This document shows positions 1 to 8,889 of a stretch of 50,363 nt of DNA, one piece after another. The notes below the pieces were generated by a model. It was not told the DNA's origin and made no database searches. It saw only the letters and a program-made list of their open reading frames with translations. Where the stretch lies: positions 1-50,363 of the forward strand of contig DCHZ01000008.1 in NCBI GenBank assembly GCA_002315385.1, given 5' to 3'. The position numbers were made by a program, and so were the translations under genes. Source of the DNA: Firmicutes bacterium UBA1739 (lineage in GTDB: Bacteria > Bacillota > Clostridia > Peptostreptococcales > Anaerovoracaceae). Within the stretch, counting starts at the first letter, position 1, and each line of letters starts with the position of its first letter.

Positions 1-1200
1 GATACCTTTTTCTTTATTTCAATGTTACCGACATCAATAAAGCTATTGGTAACTACGAAGGCTCCTCCGGCAGTACTGAAACTGCTAACAGTTCCGGAAT
101 CGGTTCCTATTTCATCTCCGTTGTATTTCATTACAACATTACAGTTCTTATGGTCGGTTTCCACAAGTGTAATCTTCGCCTTCTCAGGAACAAAGTTTTT
201 GAAATCTATCTTATTTCCTCCGCTGAGCTTGAAGGTAAACACGATTTTGCTCTTTGCCTGTGAAGATATGGTTGCACCGCTGTAAACCGCATCCTTCATA
301 TATCCTGTGGTATCGGTAAAGTTCGCAAGACCGGCTGTATCCTCAATGGTAAGAGTGAAGCTGTATTCTTTGGTTGTTTCTGTACCTGTGCCCAGTGCTT
401 TTTCTACGGAAAGGTCAGCAATAGAGGCTGTTGTATTTTCAACCAGAACCGAGGTTTTGCTTATTCCCTCTACTTTGAAGGTTCTTGTTGCACCATTCAC
501 TCCAGTGTCGTTGTTAACCTTTATTTTCGGAGAATATATTCCGTAATTTGACTCCGTAATGGTTACCTGAGCACCGTCCGGAACTATATCCTCAAAGCTG
601 AGCTTCTGACCGTCAGTTAATACAAAGCTGTATTTCAATTCACTTGCCGTCCGGCTGACAAGAGTTACTCCCGACGGGATGGTAGCCTTGCTGTAGAAAT
701 CGTTATCGGTAAAGTCAAATTTACCTGATGTGTCTTTTATCACCATAGTCAGATTGAATCCAACTGTTGCGGCTCTTCCGGATACCTTTTTCTCTATTTC
801 GATGTCACCGACATCGATAAAGCTATTGGTAACTAAGAAGGTTCCTCCCGCCGTGCTGAAATTTGTAATGCTTCCGGAATCAGTTCCTATCTGAGTACCG
901 TTGTATTTCATTACAACATTGCAGTTCTTATGACTGGTTTCCACAAGTGAAATCTTCGCCTTCTCAGGAACAAAGTTTTTAAAATCTATCTTGTCCCCTC
1001 CTTTGAGCTGGAAGGTGAACACGATTTTGTTCTTTGTCTTTGAAAATATGGCTGCACCTGTGTGAAGTGCATCCTGCATATATCCGCTGTCAGTAAAGTC
1101 AGCATAGCCTGTTGTATCCTCGATAGTAAGGGTAAAATCGTATTCTTTTGTTGTCGATGTACCTGTAGCCAGTGCTTTTTCTACGGAAAGGTCACCGGTC
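1..1200 (-). repeat. 780-bp tandem repeat inside the adhesin gene (260-residue two-domain unit)
   Basis: The sequence beginning at 1 (gatacctttttctttatttc) recurs at 781 with scattered substitutions, and similarity continues to about 1200. One unit encodes two related beta-domains, one starting DLSVEKAL and the other IDVGDIEIEKKVS, so the protein alternates A-B-A-B toward its C-terminus. At least one further B copy runs off the window. Confidence 0.85.
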
Positions 1201-4200
1201 TGAACATTTACTGCTTTCGCATATCCGTTAATCTTATCCTCTACCTTATCTCCGAATGTCGCTGTGTCCTGTTTGCCGGAGCTGTGGAATACAATCGTTG
1301 CGTATCTCCAGGTTCCTTCTTTTGGCTCTGCCGTCAGAAGAATCGAAGAATGCTTCGTCGGGGATGAAATCGTAAGCTGATTTCCGTTGACGGTCAGTGT
1401 TACATCATTCTTATCAGATGTAATGATATACTGATCCAGAACATTGTTGGTATCGGTGAGTGTCAGCTCATAATGGTCGCCGACCTTATTCATTCTGCTG
1501 GTTGGAGGAGCCGAGCTGTTGTCCGACATGAAGCTCGGCAGCTTCTTCATGGCCTGTACAGCTGCTTCAATTCTATAATAAGACTCTACAATCTTATTAT
1601 AAATCTTGCCGTAGGGGTTGAGACAGTCAAGCAGACTGTTGGCACCGCTCGGATAGATATGATTGAAGCTGGCATCCCTCTGTCCTACAATGCACTCCCA
1701 GACCAGCATCTGGGTCGCAATGGCATCTGCCATATTCTGAGCCATGTCAGGATCGTCCTTTGATTCTTCGTATCTCCACTTGTAGCTTATATCGCTGTCA
1801 TAACCTTCATACAATACTCTGCCCAGGAGTTTCTTTATTGTATCAGTATCAAGTCCCGTTTTATTATCAAATATATTAGCCCAGAAATCTTCAGCCTCCG
1901 TATACTGCGTGTATTTATCCCATTCACTTTGAGGCCAATCCGGCTGGATACAGTAGGAAATCTGACCGTAGTAGGACTCCATGGAACGATAGAACCAGTA
2001 ATGATTTCCGCCGCTATGCCTCCATCCATTTCCTAAATTAATGTAATACCCATTTGTCTGTATATATGGAATATATGAAAAATATACACTGCCTATTATG
2101 GGGGCATGGACATTCACAACTATTTCTCTTCCGTCACTGAACTCAATCAGCACCCACACCCAGTTTGATCCCTCAAATCGCTGAACAGGTGTAATCTGCC
2201 AGTCAGGCGAATGAAGGGTTCCTATATAAGCATTCTCGGTGGATTCCACATTTACTACATCTGCCGCTGTATGCGCCGTTACCCCGATGGTATCAAGAAC
2301 CTCCCGGATATCCACGCTGTCATCATGGCAGCTGAAATAATATGCCTGCTGTCCCAGATAATTTATCAAATCATTGGATTTCAGATTGAGGTACAGCTCG
2401 GAATTGTCGTTAAATGTAACTGCCACCGTTTTTGAACCGTCAAACAGATTTGTTACTTCCCATCTCCATCTTTCTGACAACTGGGATGCTGTCTTATTTA
2501 CGTGTATATTCCAGTCGCCGGTTATCTGCTGTGCCGTTAAGTCCGCATCGCCGCCAACGTCAATTGATGTGATGTCCGCTGCGGTTTTTGATGAGCCTAT
2601 TGCCGCAAGTATGGTGGAAAGTTTGGTATTTCTTCCGTTCACCAAATAATCCTTCATCTGAATATTCAGAGAAATGTTTATCTGAAGCTCCGTTGAATCA
2701 TTATATACAACAAGTATGGGTTTTGAGCCTTCGAAAATTGAATCTGTCGAAATTCTCCAGTCGCTTCCCGTGTCAGTTGCCGTGAAGCCGCTGCTTCCCA
2801 CATCCACGCGGTCAACATCTGAGTATCCCTTTCCGGTTCCGTTCAGCATATCTGAAAGCAGGCCGCTTCTTCCCGACATGGTGTAGTCTTTGGAAGGAAT
2901 GTTCAGTGACAGGTTAAGCTGAAGTTCGGACCCGTCATTAAATACGGCGCTTATGGTTTTTGTACCGGAGAAAACCGAAGCTGTCGAAATTCTCCAGTCG
3001 CTTCCCTCTTCAGTTGCCGTGAAACCGCTGCTTCCCACATCTACATGGTCAACATCCGACACGCTCTTTCCCGTTCCGTTCAGCATATTTGAAAGCAGAT
3101 CACTTCTGCCCGTCATCTCGTAATCTTTGGAAGAGATTTCTATTGACAGTTTGAGAAGGAATTTATCGCTGTTGCTCATGGTGACCACGGCCTTTTTAGT
3201 GCCGCTGAAGATTTCGGAAGCATTTATCTTGCCGTCACTGTAGGTAATTCCCGAATCCTTGGGAGTCACACCTGACAGATTACTATGACTGTAATTAAAG
3301 GTCGTCTGTCCGTCTTCACTCGTCTGTCCCTGCAATTCACTGAAAACAACTGACATCGGAATATTTCTGCCCTTCATTGTATATGTGAATGTAGGTATCA
3401 TAGCTATATTAAGGGTACCGCCGTTGGCTGTAACAACATTTCCGCCGTTGCCGGTAACAGTATTGCAGTTACCAATGTAGGCCTCACCACGTACGTTTAT
3501 CACCGCACTGCTTCCGTCGGCATAAGCCATCCGTCCGCTGCTGCCGGAGGTTAGGCAGGTGCAGTTGTCAATGTAGGCATCGCCGCCGATGGTAAAGGTT
3601 CCTTTTACGACATTTACCGCACCGGCTGCTCCGCCCTTACAGTCAGTAATAGATCCTCCTGTCATATTAAACGTACCGTTATTTTTAATATAAACAGTAG
3701 CATTCTTGAAGGAATAGTTGTTACAGATTTTACCGCCGCTCATATTAACGGTACCGCCGTCAATATATAACTGAGCTGAATAATTACCCCAGGCATCTTT
3801 ATCCGAATTACTGTATGCACCTGTAATAGTACCTGCTTCGATGTTCAGCGTCCCCTGAACATAAAAGCCGTTTGAAACACCGCCGTTTTGAGTACAGATT
3901 ACTCCGCCGTACATAGGAACCGTTCCGTTTGTTGTAGGATAGTACCAGGTATTGTAATTTATGCTGAGCTTTCCGTAATGCACAGCACCGGGATTTGAAT
4001 CTATAATAGTAAGGGACTTTCCGGCATTGATTATTATCTTATTACCGCCACCCGTTGATCCGCCATATGATAATGTATGACCGTTCAGGTCAATCACAAC
4101 GCCCGTTGCGTTTATTGTCAGATTATTACTTAAAATGGTATCCCGGTCCAGATAATACTTTCCGTTATTTGTAGATAGTGTGCCAAACTTCAATCCCACT

Positions 4201-5534
4201 CCGTTCCCCGAGTTCAGCACTTCACCTTCCGGGTCTGTGACGCTGATTTCAAGCTCGTTTCCATTCTTAAAGGTCACGGTCAGTGTCTCAGGGGTATTGA
4301 AGGATTCAAGGCTTGTCAGCTTCCAGTCACCGTCCACCTGTTCTACGGATACTAATTTCGTGTTCGAAAATTCAACTTTTTCTACATCCGCAATGTCTTC
4401 CTTAATTTCAAGCTGTTTGAAAATATCGGATAATAAAATTTCGCTTTCGCCGGCTATGCAGAAGGTAAGGTCTCCGTAGTGGAACTCAACTATATATCCT
4501 ACATAAACCGAGAAGCCTTCCGCTGTAAACTGAACCGTATCTTCTTCCTGACGGACTTCAACCTTTTCCGGTTCTCCTTCATCAGGAACATGAACTACCT
4601 CCAGCTCCCCTTTCGGAATAGTCAGACCTGAAATGGTTACCTTTGCTCCCAGCTCATCCGGCTGCCAGATATTTTCTTCACCGTCTATTATGGTGATGTC
4701 GTAGCCGAATACCGGAGTGTCTCCGCCTGCCTCATTTACTATCGCAGCCAGAACTTTTTTGGAAAGCTTCGTAAGCTGAATTTCCGAGTTCTCCGGCAGC
4801 TTACCCTGAATTGTAACCGTTACACCGTCTTCGGTGGTTTTGGAAATAGTGCAGGCTTCTTCGGTCACTTCTTCAGCTGCTTCTTCTTTTTCTTCCTCAG
4901 TTGCTTCTTCGGTAGTCTCTTTATTCTCTTCTTCAGTCACTTCTTCGGAAGTTTCTTTGTTCTCTTCCTCAGTCACTTCCTCAGAAGCTTCTTTATTCTC
5001 TTCCTCAGTTACTTCTTTCTGAGATTCTTCCTCTGCTTCTGATATATCCTTAGTTTCATCCAGTATTTTTTCCATTTCATCCATATAGCACTGGGCCGAA
5101 TGGGTTGTCAGCGGAAGTCCGTTTGAAGCTTCACTGTTTATATCGTAACAGCTTTCAAAGTCATCACCGGGCAATACCTTTTCCTCAGCGGCTTTTTCGG
5201 TGTTTTCCGGGCTGCCGTTTTCTTCATTGGCATTTTCATCATTGCCCGCAGGAGCCGCGCCCTGTTCCGGTTCTCCGCTGTCCGGAGTTTTGTTTTCCTC
5301 AGCGGCAGTATCCTTCTGTCCGGAGTCCTTATTCCAGTCACTGTAGACACTTTCCTTGGAAACATCTCCGTTGCCGGCTATGTTATCATCTATAGTGATA
5401 GCCGGTGTCATCAACGCATATGTTGTACAGAAAGCGGTTATCAGCGCCAGCACCGTAAAGCCTTTCCGCCATCTTCTTTTCTGCCTGTGATTTTTTGAGT
5501 ATTTTTTTACTTTTTTCTGAAGATTTTCACTCAT
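1..5534 (-). CDS. Giant thioester-domain surface adhesin, N-terminal 1,844 residues (C-terminus outside window)
   Basis: Read on the minus strand from ATG at 5532-5534 (GGGGGGT upstream as a weak RBS), the frame stays open to the window edge in my translation. In order: a basic start, one hydrophobic segment ending in the motif TYALMTPAITID (like the YALILPAIT motif of large clostridial surface proteins), an acidic Glu/Thr repeat, a beta-helix-like stretch rich in GTxNIxGG patterns (about 3400-4200), three copies of an 80-residue domain, a thioester-type domain, then tandem beta-domains resembling pilin/isopeptide linkers. In the thioester domain the Cys is in SYCIQPDW (codon 1950-1952) and the Gln in TQMLVWE (codon 1710-1712). 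Thioester domains bind host or surface amines covalently. The cell-wall anchor must lie beyond position 1. The gene follows a signal peptidase gene by 41 nt, suggesting one operon. Role as adhesin is inferred. Confidence 0.85.
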   Translation of the reverse strand, partial: MSENLQKKVKKYSKNHRQKRRWRKGFTVLALITAFCTTYALMTPAITIDDNIAGNGDVSKESVYSDWNKDSGQKDTAAEENKTPDSGEPEQGAAPAGNDENANEENGSPENTEKAAEEKVLPGDDFESCYDINSEASNGLPLTTHSAQCYMDEMEKILDETKDISEAEEESQKEVTEEENKEASEEVTEEENKETSEEVTEEENKETTEEATEEEKEEAAEEVTEEACTISKTTEDGVTVTIQGKLPENSEIQLTKLSKKVLAAIVNEAGGDTPVFGYDITIIDGEENIWQPDELGAKVTISGLTIPKGELEVVHVPDEGEPEKVEVRQEEDTVQFTAEGFSVYVGYIVEFHYGDLTFCIAGESEILLSDIFKQLEIKEDIADVEKVEFSNTKLVSVEQVDGDWKLTSLESFNTPETLTVTFKNGNELEISVTDPEGEVLNSGNGVGLKFGTLSTNNGKYYLDRDTILSNNLTINATGVVIDLNGHTLSYGGSTGGGNKIIINAGKSLTIIDSNPGAVHYGKLSINYNTWYYPTTNGTVPMYGGVICTQNGGVSNGFYVQGTLNIEAGTITGAYSNSDKDAWGNYSAQLYIDGGTVNMSGGKICNNYSFKNATVYIKNNGTFNMTGGSITDCKGGAAGAVNVVKGTFTIGGDAYIDNCTCLTSGSSGRMAYADGSSAVINVRGEAYIGNCNTVTGNGGNVVTANGGTLNIAMIPTFTYTMKGRNIPMSVVFSELQGQTSEDGQTTFNYSHSNLSGVTPKDSGITYSDGKINASEIFSGTKKAVVTMSNSDKFLLKLSIEISSKDYEMTGRSDLLSNMLNGTGKSVSDVDHVDVGSSGFTATEEGSDWRISTASVFSGTKTISAVFNDGSELQLNLSLNIPSKDYTMSGRSGLLSDMLNGTGKGYSDVDRVDVGSSGFTATDTGSDWRISTDSIFEGSKPILVVYNDSTELQINISLNIQMKDYLVNGRNTKLSTILAAIGSSKTAADITSIDVGGDADLTAQQITGDWNIHVNKTASQLSERWRWEVTNLFDGSKTVAVTFNDNSELYLNLKSNDLINYLGQQAYYFSCHDDSVDIREVLDTIGVTAHTAADVVNVESTENAYIGTLHSPDWQITPVQRFEGSNWVWVLIEFSDGREIVVNVHAPIIGSVYFSYIPYIQTNGYYINLGNGWRHSGGNHYWFYRSMESYYGQISYCIQPDWPQSEWDKYTQYTEAEDFWANIFDNKTGLDTDTIKKLLGRVLYEGYDSDISYKWRYEESKDDPDMAQNMADAIATQMLVWECIVGQRDASFNHIYPSGANSLLDCLNPYGKIYNKIVESYYRIEAAVQAMKKLPSFMSDNSSAPPTSRMNKVGDHYELTLTDTNNVLDQYIITSDKNDVTLTVNGNQLTISSPTKHSSILLTAEPKEGTWRYATIVFHSSGKQDTATFGDKVEDKINGYAKAVNVQTGDLSVEKALATGTSTTKEYDFTLTIEDTTGYADFTDSGYMQDALHTGAAIFSKTKNKIVFTFQLKGGDKIDFKNFVPEKAKISLVETSHKNCNVVMKYNGTQIGTDSGSITNFSTAGGTFLVTNSFIDVGDIEIEKKVSGRAATVGFNLTMVIKDTSGKFDFTDNDFYSKATIPSGVTLVSRTASELKYSFVLTDGQKLSFEDIVPDGAQVTITESNYGIYSPKIKVNNDTGVNGATRTFKVEGISKTSVLVENTTASIADLSVEKALGTGTETTKEYSFTLTIEDTAGLANFTDTTGYMKDAVYSGATISSQAKSKIVFTFKLSGGNKIDFKNFVPEKAKITLVETDHKNCNVVMKYNGDEIGTDSGTVSSFSTAGGAFVVTNSFIDVGNIEIKKKV
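2418..3128 (-). repeat. Three direct 237-bp repeats in the adhesin gene
   Basis: The KDY codons lie at 3120-3128, 2883-2891 and 2646-2654, exactly 237 bp (79 residues) apart. Each unit reads KDYxMxGRSxLLSxMLNGTGK, then DVDxVDVGSSGFTAT, then SDWRIST. The third copy is more diverged and slightly longer. Confidence 0.85.
4855..5018 (-). repeat. 36-bp acidic repeat in the adhesin stalk
   Basis: About four and a half copies of a 12-residue unit of the form EVTEEENKETSE. The composition is almost entirely Glu, Thr, Lys and Asn, as expected for an extended, wall-spanning or spacer segment. Confidence 0.8.
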
Positions 5535-5575
5535 TCCGAGACCCCCCATAAACATTTTTTACTGTGTTTCGCATA

Positions 5576-6160
5576 TTATTTAAACGTTCCTATTTTCCAT
5601 ATAGGCCAGATTCTCAATACTACCCGTCCTACTATCTGTTCGTTTGATACACATCCTATTGCCGAGTTACGGCTGTCATAAGATGTTTCTCTGTTATCTC
5701 CCATAACAAAAACTCTGCCTTCCGGCACCTGATACGGGAATTCGATATTTACATCCCCATATGCTTTCTTTTTCAAATACGGTTCATCCAGCGGCTGTCC
5801 GTTTATTTTGACATTTCCGTCCCAGTCAAGTTCTACCCATTGACCGGAGGTGGCTATGACTCTTTTTACCAGCAGCCTGTTTCCGTAATAAAATCCTATA
5901 ATATCACCGTTTTCAAAAGTCGATCCCTTCAATGCAATAACGATTTCGCCTTCACTGATTGTCGGCGTCATTGATGTACCGAAAATTCTCATTACCGGCA
6001 GCCACAATGTTGCGACGAGTACAGCTATAGCTGCTACAACTATCAGTGAATACAACGTACTTCTGAGTGTTCTTAAGTATCGTCGTTTATATCGCTCCTG
6101 CTGAATCGCTTCTTCTATCTCGGAAATTTCGGGATACCGCAAATCTTTTTTTTCACTCAT
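5576..6160 (-). CDS. lepB: Type I signal peptidase
   Basis: Removes signal peptides from exported proteins at the outer face of the membrane. The 194-residue protein has a cytoplasmic N-terminus, one membrane anchor (about 34-56), the catalytic serine in GTSMTPTI (Ser63), the general-base lysine in LLVKRVIA (Lys99) and the box VFVMGDNRETSYDSR, all hallmarks of peptidase family S26. I start at ATG 6158-6160 because GGAGA lies 6 nt upstream; an upstream in-frame ATG at 6196 overlaps the preceding gene and has no RBS. It sits between a coiled-coil protein and the giant adhesin, so it may be a dedicated peptidase for that adhesin, as in some pilus islands (inference). Confidence 0.93.
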   Translation of the reverse strand: MSEKKDLRYPEISEIEEAIQQERYKRRYLRTLRSTLYSLIVVAAIAVLVATLWLPVMRIFGTSMTPTISEGEIVIALKGSTFENGDIIGFYYGNRLLVKRVIATSGQWVELDWDGNVKINGQPLDEPYLKKKAYGDVNIEFPYQVPEGRVFVMGDNRETSYDSRNSAIGCVSNEQIVGRVVLRIWPIWKIGTFK

Positions 6161-6182
6161 GTTATTCTCCGAATACCGATTC

Positions 6183-6536
6183 TTATTCAGCCGCAAGCTT
6201 TTTCAGCTTATCCGCATCTTCACGTGCTTTGCATATTATCGAAGCCGCTTCTTCCTCCGCCGCTTTCAGCTTCTGCTCACAGACAGTCTCATATCCCTTT
6301 ATGCTGTCTATATACTGTCTGCATGCATTGTCGGCAGCTTCGAAAACCAGGTTTAATTTGAGAGCCGCCTCCGCAATAGTGCCGCTTTCCGCCGTGATGA
6401 TCTCGCGGGTTTCAAGCTTTTTTTTAAGCATCTCGTTTTCTTCATTCAAAGCTTTGTTTTCTTTTGCCTGCTGCAGCAGAATTTCAAGAAGCTCCTGTCG
6501 GCTTAGTTTTTTCAGCTCCAAAGTTTTCATTACCAC
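6183..6536 (-). CDS. Small coiled-coil protein of unknown function
   Basis: A 117-residue, charged, helical protein without signal peptide or membrane segment. Residues about 5-50 form a Leu/Glu/Lys coiled coil (QELLEILLQQAKENKALNEE). A middle part reads AESGTIAEAALKLNLVFEAAD, and a second helix rich in Ala/Glu/Lys ends the protein. The frame opens with GTG at 6534-6536, while ATG at 6528-6530 is an alternative; AAGAAG lies upstream. It is first in a likely operon with signal peptidase and adhesin (22 nt to lepB). Similar short coiled-coil genes accompany clostridial surface-protein loci, but I cannot assign a function. Confidence 0.75.
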   Translation of the reverse strand: MVMKTLELKKLSRQELLEILLQQAKENKALNEENEMLKKKLETREIITAESGTIAEAALKLNLVFEAADNACRQYIDSIKGYETVCEQKLKAAEEEAASIICKAREDADKLKKLAAE

Positions 6537-6713
6537 ACCATCTTCTTTTCGATTCTTGTTTTCTATTAAGATAAAGAAAACATGTAGATGTCTTCCGTAT
6601 ATCCGTTCACTTACATCTTCTTCTTTATCCTAATACCGATACTGTTTCACCGGAAGCACGTCTGAATATTCCAGCGTTTTCCCGATATTTGATAAATAAT
6701 GGTTTTACTCCTG

Positions 6714-6744
6714 AATAATACTTTGATTTACCGAAAGTATTATT
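6714..6744. repeat. Perfect 11-bp inverted repeat, candidate operator or hairpin
   Basis: Arms AATAATACTTT (6714-6724) and AAAGTATTATT (6734-6744) flank a 9-nt spacer, followed on the plus strand by TTTATTT. It could be a regulator binding site for the leftward adhesin operon or a hairpin in its leader. Confidence 0.5.
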
Positions 6745-7095
6745 TTTATTTATTTCTAAACATATACATTATATAACCAATCCCTGCATTCGTGCAAGAC
6801 AAAATATGCATTTCTTACTTTTTTTATATAACATTAACAGTCTGCGGCAGGGCTTCGCATACCGTATTTTCCCCTTTCCTCCGCTGTAAAAACTATATTT
6901 TACGCAGAATTATCCGTAAATAAGCAATACTTTTGTATAATGACAGCAGTTTTCGCATATTCTTCTAATTTTTTGTACATATTATATATATTCTATAATT
7001 TGCGGAAATATTATTATGCCGATACCGAATAACAGACATTATATCTGTTTTCCAAAAGCCTGTATCACCCCCATATCCTCAGAGCTATAATTTTT

Positions 7096-7124
7096 TTGCT
7101 TTTTTCGTCTGCGGATAGTATAAT
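7096..7124 (+). promoter_or_regulatory. Sigma-A promoter of the beta-CASP gene
   Basis: TTGCTT (7096-7101), a 17-bp spacer and a consensus TATAAT (7119-7124) lie about 80 bp before the start codon. Confidence 0.75.
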
Positions 7125-7202
7125 TGAATTATATCTACATTATATAAGGTTTTTATACAGAAAAGACTTTGACTAATATCCATATGTAAGGGGGATAATA
7201 AA

Positions 7203-8888
7203 ATGAAGATTAAGTTCTGCGGCGGTGTCCAGTCTGTCACCGGCTCCTGCCATCTTATTACAATAGGAAACAGAAAGCTGCTGCTTGACTGCGGTCAGTT
7301 TCAGGGCAGCAAGATTGCCGAAAAGCTCAATTACGAGCACTTCGGATTTTCTCCTTCGGAAATCGACTTTCTGGTTCTCAGTCATGCTCACATCGATCAC
7401 TGCGGAAGGATTCCGCTCCTGGTGAAATACGGATTTCGTGGTAAAATACTATGTACCGATGCGACCTTTGATCTGGTGCAGATTATGCTTCGCGACAGCG
7501 GATATATTCACGAAAAGGAAGCCGAATGGCAAAACAGAAAGAATATCCGGGCAGGAAAGCCTATGGTGGCTCCGCTCTATACAGTTAAAGATGCGGAGGA
7601 CTCCTTCAAATACTTTGAACCTATGGTATATGGCGAAACAAAACAGCTCTGCGACGAAATAAAAATCAGGTTTAAAGATGCCGGACATATTCTGGGCTCT
7701 GCTATTACGGAGATTTTTGCCCGGGAGGATAACAGGAATACCAAAATCGTATTTTCGGGAGACCTGGGCATGAAAGACCGTCCTATTCTCAGAGATCCGG
7801 AGACCATTGCCGAGGCGGATATTATTATTATGGAAACAACCTACGGTAACAGGGTTCATCCGGAAAATCTCAAGTCTGTAGACGCTCTTATTGATATCAT
7901 TCTGAAAACCACAGCGCGGGGCGGCAATGTGGTGATCCCTGCCTTTGCAGTCGGAAGAACTCAGGAGCTGCTATATGATTTGAATCGTTTTTATGAGGAA
8001 TCTTCACCTGACTACAGGGAGGCTCTCAGTAAAATCAAGGTCTATGTGGACAGTCCCATGGCAGTTACCGCTACGGAAATATTCCGAAGGAATTCTCAGG
8101 TTTTCGACGAAGAAACAAAGGAGTATATAATGAAAGGGGATCATCCTCTGGACTTCCCGAACCTTGTTTTCTCCAAGACTTCGGAGGAATCTCTGGCCAT
8201 CAATTTCAATAATGAACCGAAGGTAATTCTTTCTGCCAGCGGTATGTGTGAAGCCGGGAGAATCAAGCATCATCTGAAGCATAATATCTGGAATGCCAAA
8301 AATGCTATAGTTTTTGTAGGATATCAGGCGGAGGGTACTCTGGGTAAGCGAATTGTTGACGGGGAAAAACATATCACTCTGTTCGGAGAACAGATTTATG
8401 TCAATGCTCCTGTTTATAATCTCGAGGGAATGTCCGGTCATGCCGACAGGGATTCTCTTCTCGACTGGCTCAGCGGTTTTAAGAAAAAGCCCAACCAGCT
8501 GTTCCTTGTGCATGGCGAAGCTCAGTCAAAGCTGGATTTTGCGGATCTGGTTAAAGCTAAATTGGGATATGATGCGATTCCGGTCAACGAAGTCAGTGAA
8601 TATGATATCATTCCGGGCAGCGGCAGTGCCGAAGCTTCAGAAGCTGCGGAAAAACATGTCGATAACTCTGATGCTCAGGCTTCCAGAGAGGACATTATCG
8701 AGATGCGTGAAAAGATGTATAAGCTTCACGAGGATTTTGAAACTCTTCTCTACAATGCATCTCTTGCGGTGGACGGCAAGCGTATCAGCAAGGAGCATGC
8801 GGAAGAAATCAACAATATTCTTCTTAATCTTGAAAAAGGTGTAGTTAATCTCGGTTCGGATGTGCTTCTGGAAAAAAGGAACGACTGA
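7203..8888 (+). CDS. Beta-CASP metallo-beta-lactamase-fold RNase
   Basis: Predicted metal-dependent RNA nuclease of the MBL/beta-CASP superfamily (RNase J/CPSF-73-like). The 561-residue protein opens with the MBL fold, motif 2 reads VLSHAHIDHCGRIP, further ligands lie in DAGHILGSA and FSGDLG, and the beta-CASP part has VNAPVYNLEGMSGHADRDSLLDW with the late histidines (VHGEAQSK). The last 90 residues are an acidic, helical extension. RBS AAGGGGG lies 8 nt before the ATG. It is the first gene of a two-gene unit with the CYTH protein (1 nt between). Substrates are unknown; mRNA processing or decay is the usual role of the family. Confidence 0.9.
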   Translation: MKIKFCGGVQSVTGSCHLITIGNRKLLLDCGQFQGSKIAEKLNYEHFGFSPSEIDFLVLSHAHIDHCGRIPLLVKYGFRGKILCTDATFDLVQIMLRDSGYIHEKEAEWQNRKNIRAGKPMVAPLYTVKDAEDSFKYFEPMVYGETKQLCDEIKIRFKDAGHILGSAITEIFAREDNRNTKIVFSGDLGMKDRPILRDPETIAEADIIIMETTYGNRVHPENLKSVDALIDIILKTTARGGNVVIPAFAVGRTQELLYDLNRFYEESSPDYREALSKIKVYVDSPMAVTATEIFRRNSQVFDEETKEYIMKGDHPLDFPNLVFSKTSEESLAINFNNEPKVILSASGMCEAGRIKHHLKHNIWNAKNAIVFVGYQAEGTLGKRIVDGEKHITLFGEQIYVNAPVYNLEGMSGHADRDSLLDWLSGFKKKPNQLFLVHGEAQSKLDFADLVKAKLGYDAIPVNEVSEYDIIPGSGSAEASEAAEKHVDNSDAQASREDIIEMREKMYKLHEDFETLLYNASLAVDGKRISKEHAEEINNILLNLEKGVVNLGSDVLLEKRND

Positions 8889-8889
8889 T

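Larger units (their letters stand above)
6537..7202. other. Divergent intergenic region, AT-rich
   Basis: This 666-bp gap separates the leftward adhesin operon from the rightward RNase gene. Apart from the inverted repeat at 6714-6744 and the promoter at 7096-7124 I see no coding signal; the open frames on the plus strand across 6067-6633 are antisense to real genes. The leftward operon's promoter must lie here but is not clear. Confidence 0.6.

Noticed and set aside
1..1200. Repeats at the window edge as a possible CRISPR array or transposon
   Set aside because: The repeat is in frame within one long coding sequence and its 780-bp unit encodes protein domains.
6067..6633. Serine-rich open frame on the plus strand
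   Set aside because: Antisense to lepB and the coiled-coil gene; its Ser/Phe richness reflects the complement of Glu/Lys codons.
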